NCBI GenBank assembly: GCA_964535155.1
Contig: CAZHSR010000021.1
Span: 1 to 15,160 of the forward strand
DNA length: 15,160 bases
Source of the DNA: JAGPFW01 sp964535155
Lineage (GTDB): Bacteria; Patescibacteriota; WWE3; UBA101185; UBA10185
Direction of reading: 5' to 3'
Shown in pieces: positions 1 to 6,454 of the stretch. The position numbers were made by a program, and so were the translations under genes. The first letter of the stretch is position 1. Each line of letters begins with the position of its first letter. The notes beneath the pieces are model-generated. The model did not search any database, had not been told where the DNA came from, and worked only from the letters and a program-made list of their open reading frames with translations.

Positions 1-852
1 GGGTTGCCTAAATCAAAGGAGAAGACGGCACAAGATAATTCGGTGGAGATGGTGGCAGAGAAAGAGACTGAAAAAGTTGAAGAGACACCTGCCGTAACCG
101 AAGAATCCCTTCCAGCCGAGGTATTTTATGATTTAAGAATTGTAAATGCTATGGCGAATCCTATTTCGCTAAATATTGTGGGAGAAAAAATTTATGCACT
201 AGATAAAAATGGGGATTTGCTTGTTTCGGAAATAGAAACGCCAAGATTTGCAAAAGTGCCTAATACCAAGTTTGAAAGCGCAGTTATGGTAAAAAGCAAA
301 GGAGAAGAGCTTTTTATAAATGGGGAGACTTCGGTTAAAAATTATCAACCAGAAGAGGGCACTACAAAAGAAACGGTTGTAGAAAAAGTGGGTGTATTTT
401 CCCCTTATTTAGGCTCGTTATACCAAATTGAAGGAAACGCGGTTAAAAAATATACTATTGAAGACGATTCTGGGGAAGGCGCTATTTGGGCAGAAAGTGC
501 TGATTTTGAAGGCGCAAAGGACATGGCGATTTCTGTAAGCATTTATGTTTTAACCAAAGGGGATGAAATTGTAAGGTACACAAGCGGTATGAAAGATGTG
601 TTTAGTGTAAAAGGGCTGGAAACTGGGTTGACAGGCGCGGTTAAATTGGACACTAATTGGGATTGGGAAAATATGTATATAGCGGATGCGGGGAACAATC
701 GAGTTGTGGTGCTAACCAAGGAAGGGAATTTTGTTAAAGAGATTAAGAATGAAAAAGGCGATTGGGAAAATATAAGGTCTCTTGCGGTTAGTGAAGATGA
801 GAGTAAGCTCTTTGTTTTGGATGGGACACGGGTTTTTGAGGTTTCTTTATAA
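1..852 (+). CDS. C-terminal part of a beta-propeller (NHL-like) protein, 5'-truncated by window edge
   Basis: The frame is open to the first base, so the gene probably begins outside the window; the TTG at 4 is not a convincing start. The visible part begins with a Glu/Lys/Thr-rich linker (about residues 1-38 counted from that TTG). About 240 residues of short beta-strand blades follow, with recurrent hydrophobic-IYALD / LFING / IYVLTKGDEIV patterns. Near residues 222-247 there is a classic NHL-type blade (NMYIADAGNNRVVVLTKEG), and the end SKLFVLDGTRVFEV reads as a last strand. This supports a beta-propeller, usually a protein- or ligand-binding platform. The acidic linker suggests the propeller is tethered to a missing N-terminal domain, possibly a membrane anchor or enzymatic domain (inference). 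The gene ends 5 bp from the convergent comF stop, with no terminator hairpin between them. Confidence 0.7.
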   Translation, partial: GLPKSKEKTAQDNSVEMVAEKETEKVEETPAVTEESLPAEVFYDLRIVNAMANPISLNIVGEKIYALDKNGDLLVSEIETPRFAKVPNTKFESAVMVKSKGEELFINGETSVKNYQPEEGTTKETVVEKVGVFSPYLGSLYQIEGNAVKKYTIEDDSGEGAIWAESADFEGAKDMAISVSIYVLTKGDEIVRYTSGMKDVFSVKGLETGLTGAVKLDTNWDWENMYIADAGNNRVVVLTKEGNFVKEIKNEKGDWENIRSLAVSEDESKLFVLDGTRVFEVSL

Positions 853-857
853 CAAAT

Positions 858-1496
858 CTAAAGCCGCCTACTCAAAGTAAAAGCAATAACCTCTTTTGCA
901 CCCTTCGCGTAAAATGCATTGGCGGACTCAATTAAAGTAGCTCCAGTTGTACAAATATCATCCACCAAAATAAAAGAATGCCCTTTTACAGTTTCTGGGA
1001 CAGCAAATACTCCCTTCATATTTTCTAATCTCTTCTCTTTATTCAACCGATGCTGGGCTTCAGTATCCTTTTGTCTAGTTAGAATAGAATTTTGCATAGA
1101 CAATCCGTATCCTTTTGCAAAAATAGAAGCAATGATTCCTGCCTGATTAAACCCTCGGCTTCTTTGTTTTTGAGAACTTAAAGGGATTGGCACAACAAAT
1201 GATTGCGGGAATTCTATTTTTCGTTGCAAAAGGTCTAGAATTGCATATTTAGTGACCTCCCTAAGCACTGCAAATTGCTTTTTTGAATATTTTGAGTACT
1301 TTATACATTCTCGAATTTTTGTTTCGTAAACAAAGTAAGAAAAGACTTTTAAAGGTTGCTTTGCCTGGGAAGAGGTGAGTGTGAAAAATCTGCGGACATA
1401 TTTGCAGGAGTCTAAACAGGATTTGCATACTAGGGCTCCGTAATTTTCACAGAAGATGCATTTTGGCGGAAATATTAGGTCTAATATATTGGTCAT
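858..1496 (-). CDS. comF: ComF family phosphoribosyltransferase-like competence protein
   Basis: The 212-residue length is normal for ComF/GntX proteins. An N-terminal zinc finger has Cys13, Cys16, Cys24 and Cys27 (CIFC...CKSC). The C-terminal half is a type I PRTase fold with the PRPP-binding motif VDDICTTGAT at 178-187. The middle segment SRGFNQAG is also characteristic of the family. ComF proteins act in DNA uptake, where the protein is thought to work on incoming single-stranded DNA in the cytoplasm. CPR bacteria often keep com genes and type IV pili. The ATG at 1496 has an AAGGA Shine-Dalgarno sequence 9 nt upstream (1506-1510). That SD lies in a sequence resembling a decayed copy of the window's palindromic repeat. 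No other competence gene is visible here. Confidence 0.93.
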   Translation of the reverse strand: MTNILDLIFPPKCIFCENYGALVCKSCLDSCKYVRRFFTLTSSQAKQPLKVFSYFVYETKIRECIKYSKYSKKQFAVLREVTKYAILDLLQRKIEFPQSFVVPIPLSSQKQRSRGFNQAGIIASIFAKGYGLSMQNSILTRQKDTEAQHRLNKEKRLENMKGVFAVPETVKGHSFILVDDICTTGATLIESANAFYAKGAKEVIAFTLSRRL

Positions 1497-1497
1497 T

Positions 1498-1593
1498 TTA
1501 AGTTATCCTTGAGTTATCCACATAAGTATTATTCATTGTTCCAATAGAGTCTCGGCCTCCCCTCTCCCATAGTGTATGCTTATCCCTCCCCAT
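1498..1593 (-). other. Possible short leader ORF in front of comF (speculative)
   Basis: On the minus strand an ATG at 1593 opens a 31-codon frame that stops with TAA at 1498-1500, one base before the comF ATG. A TATAAA (1598-1603) lies 4 nt upstream of the ATG, so transcription starting there would give a nearly leaderless message. The peptide has no recognisable motif (MGRDKHTLWERGG at its start) and its codon use is unremarkable. The stop/start arrangement would allow translational coupling to comF, but the frame could easily be chance. Confidence 0.2.
1514..1522 (+). promoter_or_regulatory. Perfect consensus DnaA box in comF-tsaD spacer
   Basis: The sequence TTATCCACA, identical to the strong DnaA-binding consensus, lies in the 198-bp gap between comF and tsaD. 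It is single here, so it is not an origin by itself. A protein-binding or titration role is possible, and chance cannot be excluded. The rest of the gap holds a TAGTAT-TT-ATACTA palindrome (1593-1606) and a weak 6-bp hairpin (1634-1652), neither of which I can assign. Confidence 0.35.
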
Positions 1594-1694
1594 AGTATTT
1601 ATACTAAAGATATAGAAAATGACAATAGGGGATATTCTATTTAAACTAGAATTTTCCTAAAACGAAAGGCTAATATTTGCTGTTATGAAAGAGA

Positions 1695-2705
1695 TTAGTC
1701 TGTAATAGACAAAGAAGGATTAGGAGAAAGATCCGCAAAATCAACAAAATTCTGATTAAAAAAAGCCACAGAAGCTACCGTTGAGGCATTATCGCCACAC
1801 AATCGCAGCTCTGGTAAAAATAAATTTATTCCTAAGTTTTCTGCTTCATTTTTTAATCGACTCCTCAACGGAATGTTTGCCGCGACACCTCCTCCCAAGA
1901 GAAGGGAAGTAACCTTAAAATCTTGTGCAGCCCTTATTGCTTTACCCACCAAAACATCCACAACCGCGGTTTCAAATTCACAGGCCAGTGCCTCCACGCA
2001 ATATTTGTCACCCAATTCTTGAGATTTTTCCACCATTCTTTTTGTAGCGGTCTTTAAACCCGAAAAGGAGAAATCGTAATTGGCTTTATCTAACATCGGG
2101 CGAGGCAAGGTCCCTGCCAAAGTATTTTCCGTACATTCTGCAGCCTTTTTGGAAAGCTTAACACCTCCCAAATAATCACCGACTCCTAAAATTCTCGCGG
2201 TTTTATCAAAAGCTTCTCCCGCAGCATCATCGATTGTGCTTCCCAAATGTTGCAAATTTCCATGACTATGCATTAAAACTAAATCGGTGTGACCTCCACT
2301 GACAACCAAAACCAAAGCTGGAAATTGAATTTCTTCTGCGGGATAAGTTAAAAAGTTGGCATAAAAATGGGCGACCAAATGATTAACGGCAATTAAAGGC
2401 GTTGACAAAGCCAAGGACAAGGCTTTTGCAGCCTCAATTCCAACAATAAGCGACCCAATTAAACCAGGGCCTTGCGTAACGGCAATGGCGTCAATTTCTT
2501 CCTTTGGGACTTGCTGAAAAACCTGATCTAAAACTGGGATCATAAATTCCACTTGTTTTCTGGCAGCAATTTCCGGGACCACGCCTCCAGTTTTCTCATG
2601 AAAGTCTTTTGAGGAGGCAACAATATAAGCAAGCTCTTTTACACCATCTTCAACAATAGAAGCAGCAGTTTCATCGCAGGAGGTTTCTATGCCTAATATT
2701 TTCAT
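1695..2705 (-). CDS. tsaD: tRNA N6-threonylcarbamoyladenosine transferase (TsaD/Gcp/Kae1)
   Basis: The 336-residue length is typical of TsaD. The enzyme transfers the threonylcarbamoyl group from TC-AMP to A37 of ANN-reading tRNAs in the cytoplasm, normally with TsaB and TsaE. The ASKHA signature GIETSCDET is at residues 5-13. The metal ligands are present: His109 and His113 in HLVAH, and Asp305 in CGDNAS. SGGHT (136-140), the GEAFDK segment and GGGVAAN (271-277) complete the active site. The first family histidine position (usually HH) is Asn-His here. The gene lies 17 bp downstream of the exonuclease gene but has its own extended -10 box in that gap, 6 nt before the ATG. No tsaB, tsaE or rimI is in the window. 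Confidence 0.97.
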   Translation of the reverse strand: MKILGIETSCDETAASIVEDGVKELAYIVASSKDFHEKTGGVVPEIAARKQVEFMIPVLDQVFQQVPKEEIDAIAVTQGPGLIGSLIVGIEAAKALSLALSTPLIAVNHLVAHFYANFLTYPAEEIQFPALVLVVSGGHTDLVLMHSHGNLQHLGSTIDDAAGEAFDKTARILGVGDYLGGVKLSKKAAECTENTLAGTLPRPMLDKANYDFSFSGLKTATKRMVEKSQELGDKYCVEALACEFETAVVDVLVGKAIRAAQDFKVTSLLLGGGVAANIPLRSRLKNEAENLGINLFLPELRLCGDNASTVASVAFFNQNFVDFADLSPNPSLSITD

Positions 2706-2711
2706 GGGGGT

Positions 2712-2720
2712 ATTATATCA
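2712..2720 (-). promoter_or_regulatory. Extended -10 promoter of tsaD, predicted leaderless
   Basis: The minus strand reads TGATATAAT, a perfect TGnTATAAT extended -10, followed by six bases (accccc) and then the tsaD ATG. With the usual 6-7 nt between -10 and +1, transcription would start at the A of the start codon. No -35 is evident, which fits an extended -10 promoter. There is no Shine-Dalgarno sequence. Confidence 0.7.
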
Positions 2721-2722
2721 GC

Positions 2723-3658
2723 CTAAAAAAGCCCTAATTGGTTTTTATCTTTTTTGTCTTCCTCTCGCGAAGAATTTTCAATGTCACCTCCATTTTCCAA
2801 CCGTCTTAGCAAAGAATAAAACGCATATTTTTCCAAAACTTTTTTTGCAGATTCCTTGTTTAGGCCTGCAAAATTACAAACAACCGAAGGGAAGTCTAAA
2901 TCCAAATCCATTTGAACCTGCGCAAGTTCCTTGCTTAAAAACGCGGATTCCTTTCCTGCCTCTAGTTTCTTGGCAACACCACCACCAAAGACTTGGGCAA
3001 TCTCTTGCAAATGGGCGTAAATCCCATCGAGGGAGCGGTATTTAACTAACAATTTTGTGGCAGTAACTTGGCCTACGCCTGAAACTCCAGGGATATTGTC
3101 ACTGGCGTCTCCAGTTAAGGCCTTGTAATCAACAATTGTTTCTGGACCAAAGCCAAACTTTGCAATAACCTCTTTGGTGCCGATCCAATCGGCAGAACTT
3201 CCATTATTTTTTGGGGACATAACCATGACACCATTTCCAACTAATTGCCATAAATCCCTGTCGTTGGAGGCAATAATGACTTCCATTTCTCCTGAATATT
3301 TTTTTGCTAAACTGCCAATGATGTCGTCGCCTTCATAGCCAGATAAATTTAAGGTGCAAATTTCAAATGCTTCCAGGACTTCAAATAAGATTGGAATTTG
3401 AACTTTTAATCCGTCATCCATGGGCTTTCTGTGAGCTTTGTAATCGTCATATTGCTTTTTCCTTTCTGTAGGTTCTACGCTTTCTAGGGCAGCAACGACG
3501 TAATCGGGTTTTATTAGGTCAAAGATGTTAATTAACATGGAAGCTACGCCATAAACAGCGTTTACTGGAGTTCCTTCTGGGGAGGTAAGGGAAACGGGCA
3601 AAGCGTGGTAGGCGCGATAGAAAAAGTTGAATGTATCAATTATGAGTAGTTTTGACAT
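2723..3658 (-). CDS. Stand-alone 5'-3' exonuclease / flap endonuclease (Pol I N-terminal domain type)
   Basis: This 311-residue protein matches the 5' nuclease domain of DNA polymerase I, with no 3'-5' exonuclease or polymerase part. It should trim RNA primers and flaps during lagging-strand maturation and repair. Visible motifs are IIDTFNFFYRAYHAL with Asp8, YKAHRKPM (73-80), SGYEGDD with Glu109/Asp111/Asp112, SNDRD with Asp133/Asp135, and the helix-hairpin-helix region GDASDNIPGVSGVG with Asp184/Asp187. The position of the Pol I metal-binding Asp in VVFDAKGK appears to be Glu59 (ALESVE), a conservative change. The C-terminus is a charged tail (about 291-306) ending in QLGLF, which resembles a beta-clamp-binding pentapeptide. 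The start at 3658 has a TATAAT box 8 nt upstream and no SD. Confidence 0.93.
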   Translation of the reverse strand: MSKLLIIDTFNFFYRAYHALPVSLTSPEGTPVNAVYGVASMLINIFDLIKPDYVVAALESVEPTERKKQYDDYKAHRKPMDDGLKVQIPILFEVLEAFEICTLNLSGYEGDDIIGSLAKKYSGEMEVIIASNDRDLWQLVGNGVMVMSPKNNGSSADWIGTKEVIAKFGFGPETIVDYKALTGDASDNIPGVSGVGQVTATKLLVKYRSLDGIYAHLQEIAQVFGGGVAKKLEAGKESAFLSKELAQVQMDLDLDFPSVVCNFAGLNKESAKKVLEKYAFYSLLRRLENGGDIENSSREEDKKDKNQLGLF

Positions 3659-3666
3659 ATATAAAC

Positions 3667-3672
3667 ATTATA
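3667..3672 (-). promoter_or_regulatory. -10 box (TATAAT) of the exonuclease gene
   Basis: A perfect TATAAT on the minus strand is followed by 8 nt and then the exonuclease ATG, leaving a leader of about 0-2 nt. The palindrome at 3676-3692 sits where the -35/-10 spacer would be. It could therefore act as an operator, although other palindrome copies lie inside a gene. The -35 region is poor (TGTAAA). Confidence 0.6.
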
Positions 3673-3675
3673 GTC

Positions 3676-3692
3676 TAAAGGATAATCCTTTA
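3676..3692. repeat. Palindromic repeat copy 1
   Basis: This is a 17-bp perfect palindrome, TAAAGGAT-A-ATCCTTTA. It is the first of five copies of the core AAGGATWATCCTT in this window and overlaps the exonuclease promoter spacer. No T-tract follows on either strand, so it is not a typical terminator. Confidence 0.85.
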
Positions 3693-3740
3693 CAGGAATG
3701 GGACTTCTCACTATCCTGAGGGCTAATAGTGCGCTTTTGG

Positions 3741-3757
3741 CCAAGGATTATCCTTGG
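3741..3757. repeat. Palindromic repeat copy 2
   Basis: This is a 17-bp perfect palindrome, CCAAGGAT-T-ATCCTTGG, in the 160-bp spacer between the lipoprotein operon end and the exonuclease gene. The flanks differ from copy 1, but the arm outside the core has changed on both sides so that pairing is kept. A separate short inverted repeat (CACTAT...ATAGTG, 3709-3731) lies between copies 1 and 2. Confidence 0.85.
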
Positions 3758-3806
3758 GGAAATTGGCACATGGTCTAGGTACTAAAACAAATACTTGGGG
3801 TTTCAC

Positions 3807-3821
3807 TAAGGATTATCCTTA
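3807..3821. repeat. Palindromic repeat copy 3, overlapping the lipoprotein stop codon
   Basis: This is a 15-bp perfect palindrome, TAAGGAT-T-ATCCTTA. Its right end supplies the TAA stop (3819-3821) of the sugar-binding lipoprotein gene. The position at the end of a four-gene operon could affect mRNA ends, but there is no U-tract. Confidence 0.85.
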
Positions 3822-5111
3822 TTTAGCAATTTCGGCTTTGGCTTTTGTCAAGGCTTCGCTTGCAGACATCCCGGAGAGGACAGCATTCACCGCTTCCTTT
3901 ATAGCCTCCTCTTGGCGGGCATTTCCAGATCGGGCGGTAATCTCTTCGGTTTGAGCGTAAGGGGCATCTAAAACATAAGGTCTTAAGTAATCATTTAAAG
4001 CTAACTCATCCGAAAGATCCTTGCGAGAATAGGGAGAGCCAAATCCACGGTAATTGGAGGAGGAATTAAAAAAGCTTAACTGTTGTTCGCGTTCTCCCAA
4101 AAACTTTAGGAAGTCCCATGCAACTGCAGGATTAGCACTTTTTGCAGATACACCTTCCATCCAGAAGGACGCCCAAGCTTTGGGACTTTCCGATGAAACT
4201 TGGGGAACAGGAGCTACACCAATATTTAATCCAGGGGAAGCTGCCAAAATGTCTAAAATCTGCCAAGAAGGAACAAAAATCATAGATACTTGCCCATTTG
4301 CAAAGGCTTGAGCTGCTTCTGGGAAATAGTCATTCCAAACGCCATCTTCCTTTGCAAAGTTTACATAAAAAGTTAAAGCATCCTGTGCGGCTCTGCTATC
4401 CAAGCCATTTTTAATATCAACTCCAGCTTGAGACCACATTAAACCCAAAATGTCTGCATAAAAGTCTATGTTATTTGCGGAGCCCATTGCGGCGCCTCCT
4501 CTTATTAAGTCTTTATCTGAATAAATCGAAAGTTCCAAAGCCAATCTTCTAAATTCTTCCCAAGCGGTTGGAGGGGATTGCTGACCTATTTCGTTAAAGT
4601 GATCTCGGTTGTAAACAAGGGCCAATCCATCGTAATACAAAGGCATTGCATACACGCTTCCGTCAACAACAGCTTGCTCTGCAACAACAGGGTAAAAAGC
4701 GTTAGTAAAGTCATCAACACTCATAACAGATTTTGGCATAGGGGCTAACATTCCAGCGGCTACCATTCTAGGCACCCAACTGGAATGGACCCGCACTATA
4801 TCGGGGGAGTCAGGTTCTACAATTCTGTTAAAAACGCGCTCTTTATAAGACACTAAAGGCTTTAAAACAGATCGGTCTTCATAATTTATAGTCACACTGG
4901 AATTTTTTGCGTTATATTGAGAAATTAAAGCTTGCATTACTTCAGGATTTTCCCAAAGTCCCCACATGCTCAAAGTTACAGGCCCAGAGACAACAGGCGA
5001 ACTTCCTCCAGGGAGATATTGCCCTATTAAAGGTAAATCCTGCAATGTACAAGCAGTTAACAAAAAAGAAAGAGAAATAAGTAAGGCTAAAGTAGGCAGT
5101 TTATACTTCAT
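3819..5111 (-). CDS. Extracellular solute-binding lipoprotein (ABC sugar-binding family 1 type)
   Basis: The start is placed at the ATG at 5111 (430 residues) rather than the in-frame ATG at 5153, because it begins a clean lipoprotein signal, MKYKLPTLALLISLSFLLTAC, with the lipobox Cys at residue 21. It also overlaps the upstream stop as TAATG. The mature part has typical SBP_bac_1 features: the opening strand VTLSMWGLWENPEVMQALISQYN, the SPDIVRVHSSWVPRMVAAGMLAPM segment, YAMPLYYDGLALVYNRDHF, FANGQVSMIF and a C-terminal AWDFLKFL region. Such proteins hand sugars or oligosaccharides to an ABC importer. No permease or ATPase gene is in the window, and the gene closes an envelope-glycan operon. 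A glycan-binding role outside transport is therefore possible (inference). The gene ends inside a palindromic repeat. Confidence 0.88.
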   Translation of the reverse strand: MKYKLPTLALLISLSFLLTACTLQDLPLIGQYLPGGSSPVVSGPVTLSMWGLWENPEVMQALISQYNAKNSSVTINYEDRSVLKPLVSYKERVFNRIVEPDSPDIVRVHSSWVPRMVAAGMLAPMPKSVMSVDDFTNAFYPVVAEQAVVDGSVYAMPLYYDGLALVYNRDHFNEIGQQSPPTAWEEFRRLALELSIYSDKDLIRGGAAMGSANNIDFYADILGLMWSQAGVDIKNGLDSRAAQDALTFYVNFAKEDGVWNDYFPEAAQAFANGQVSMIFVPSWQILDILAASPGLNIGVAPVPQVSSESPKAWASFWMEGVSAKSANPAVAWDFLKFLGEREQQLSFFNSSSNYRGFGSPYSRKDLSDELALNDYLRPYVLDAPYAQTEEITARSGNARQEEAIKEAVNAVLSGMSASEALTKAKAEIAK

Positions 5112-6454
5112 TATTTTAAATTGTACTGTAATGCAAGTCCAACAGTCAAACAAGATAAAAGGAGTATTTGATGCGCGGTTATTAAGTAATGATCAAAAAA
5201 GCCTAGGAAGAAAGCGGTTGTAAGTAGAGTTAAAAGTAGACGAGGGTATTTACCTGAAAATGGGTTTTGAAAATGTTGAAACATCTTTATAAAAAGCAAG
5301 ATGAAAAAAGCACATAGCAGAGAAAGAGCAATTAAGCCTGTTTCGGAAAGTAAAAGCAGATAAATATTATGGATGGGCTGTGTAAATTTTGGCAAAGATA
5401 ATGCAACAGATAATTTGTCCACAAAATACAGCGAATTATTTAAACCGACTCCAAAAAGAGGAGAAGTTTTGAATGTTTGGAATCCTACAAGGAGCAGGTT
5501 TCTTCGGCGAAAAAGGGAAGGATCTGAAAATAAAGTTTTTATGGGTTCTTGCAAAAAATCCGGTAAATACATGGAAGGGACAAAAACTAAAAATAGCGTG
5601 GCAAAAATTCCCAGCCAAAAAATTAGACTTAAATAATTGCCAAAATATTTTTTTGGAAGGAGCAAAGCAATTAGCCCAAAGATTAAGGTATATAAAGAAA
5701 AACTGCTAAAAGTTAAAAATAGGCAAAGAGTGGCAAAAGGGAGGGGAATGTAATATTTCATTTGAGCTGGGCTCATTCCAATAATAAATAAGATTCCAAA
5801 AACTAAGAAAGCAGCTAAAACATTTGGGTGCCTAAAAGTTCCATAAGGCGGAACGCGTGTAAAGCCCTTCCATGGGGTGCGGACAATTTGGGGAGTGGCA
5901 ACAGAGTAGGGTTGCTCTCCAAAAAATAAATAATTGTTAAAAACGCTACCTTGATTTATCCACTGAGCAATCCCTAGAACTGCCTGAAAAAATAGGGTAA
6001 TGGCGAAAATTTTTAATAATTTGGGCATTTCTTGCAGGAAATTTATTTGCGAAAAAGTGTAAAAGGCAAAGAGAGAATATAGTGCCAGCCTGATAAAGCT
6101 TGTTCTTGAAGCAACAGGAAACTTTGCAGAACAAACCGAAAGGATTACAGAGGCAAAAAATAGCACTATTAAGGCGATTTCCCAATGGCGAAGGGCGGAA
6201 ATGGCGGACCTTAGCAATTTTGGAAAAGTTATTGTGACTAGCAAAAATATCAGGATGTCCTGAATATAGATCGTTGGAATTACATAATCTATTAATTTGC
6301 CGTAGATATAACTTGATTCAACAATAAAATGTTTACCTAGGTTCAAGGGAATAGAAAGGACAATGGCGTAGAAAAGGGCTTTCTCCAGCAAGGTCAAAAT
6401 ATCTGCTGACTTTTTGTAATCTTTGTGCGACAAATCGGTTGTCGTAAATTTCAT
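5111..6454 (-). CDS. O-antigen ligase/polymerase-like membrane protein (Wzy_C family), copy 1
   Basis: This 447-residue protein is almost entirely hydrophobic, with about 10-12 membrane segments and a charged N-terminal tail of about 20 residues. Family hallmarks are YGTFRHPNVLAAFL, a large loop with SPLFGVGLNNSLYF, and HNIYLLLLSETGLIAL. These match the Wzy_C/O-antigen ligase pattern of a periplasmic loop with Arg/His between late helices. Members polymerise or transfer lipid-linked glycans on the outer face of the membrane. The ATG at 6454 overlaps the gatD stop (ATGA), and the TAA overlaps the lipoprotein ATG (TAATG). Translation of the operon therefore looks coupled. The acceptor (surface polysaccharide or protein glycosylation) cannot be read from the sequence. 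Confidence 0.85.
   Translation of the reverse strand: MKFTTTDLSHKDYKKSADILTLLEKALFYAIVLSIPLNLGKHFIVESSYIYGKLIDYVIPTIYIQDILIFLLVTITFPKLLRSAISALRHWEIALIVLFFASVILSVCSAKFPVASRTSFIRLALYSLFAFYTFSQINFLQEMPKLLKIFAITLFFQAVLGIAQWINQGSVFNNYLFFGEQPYSVATPQIVRTPWKGFTRVPPYGTFRHPNVLAAFLVFGILFIIGMSPAQMKYYIPLPFATLCLFLTFSSFSLYTLIFGLIALLLPKKYFGNYLSLIFWLGIFATLFLVFVPSMYLPDFLQEPIKTLFSDPSLFRRRNLLLVGFQTFKTSPLFGVGLNNSLYFVDKLSVALSLPKFTQPIHNIYLLLLSETGLIALSLLCAFFILLFIKMFQHFQNPFSGKYPRLLLTLLTTAFFLGFFDHYLITAHQILLLSCLTVGLALQYNLK

Noticed and set aside
919..1146. Open frames antisense to real genes, such as 919-1146 (+), 2689-3045 (+), 4966-5223 (+), 5373-5709 (+) and 6591-6866 (+)
   Set aside because: They lie opposite well-supported genes with clear family motifs. 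Their translations show no domain, signal peptide or start signal.
1634..1652. Terminator after tsaD (ATTCTA / TAGAAT hairpin)
   Set aside because: The stem is only 6 bp of A/T-rich pairs, and on the minus strand it is not followed by a T-run.
3676..3821. CRISPR-like or terminator reading of the palindrome cluster
   Set aside because: The repeat units are 13-17 bp, with spacers of unequal length (48 and 49 bp here, but none elsewhere) and only three copies. Copies also lie inside gatD. No cas genes are present. As hairpins they have 3-nt loops and lack a following T-tract.
5111..5153. Earlier in-frame ATG at 5153 for the binding lipoprotein
   Set aside because: It would add 14 residues (MFDCWTCITVQFKI) before a perfect lipoprotein signal peptide and would overlap the upstream gene by 43 bp. 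The ATG at 5111 gives a TAATG coupling.
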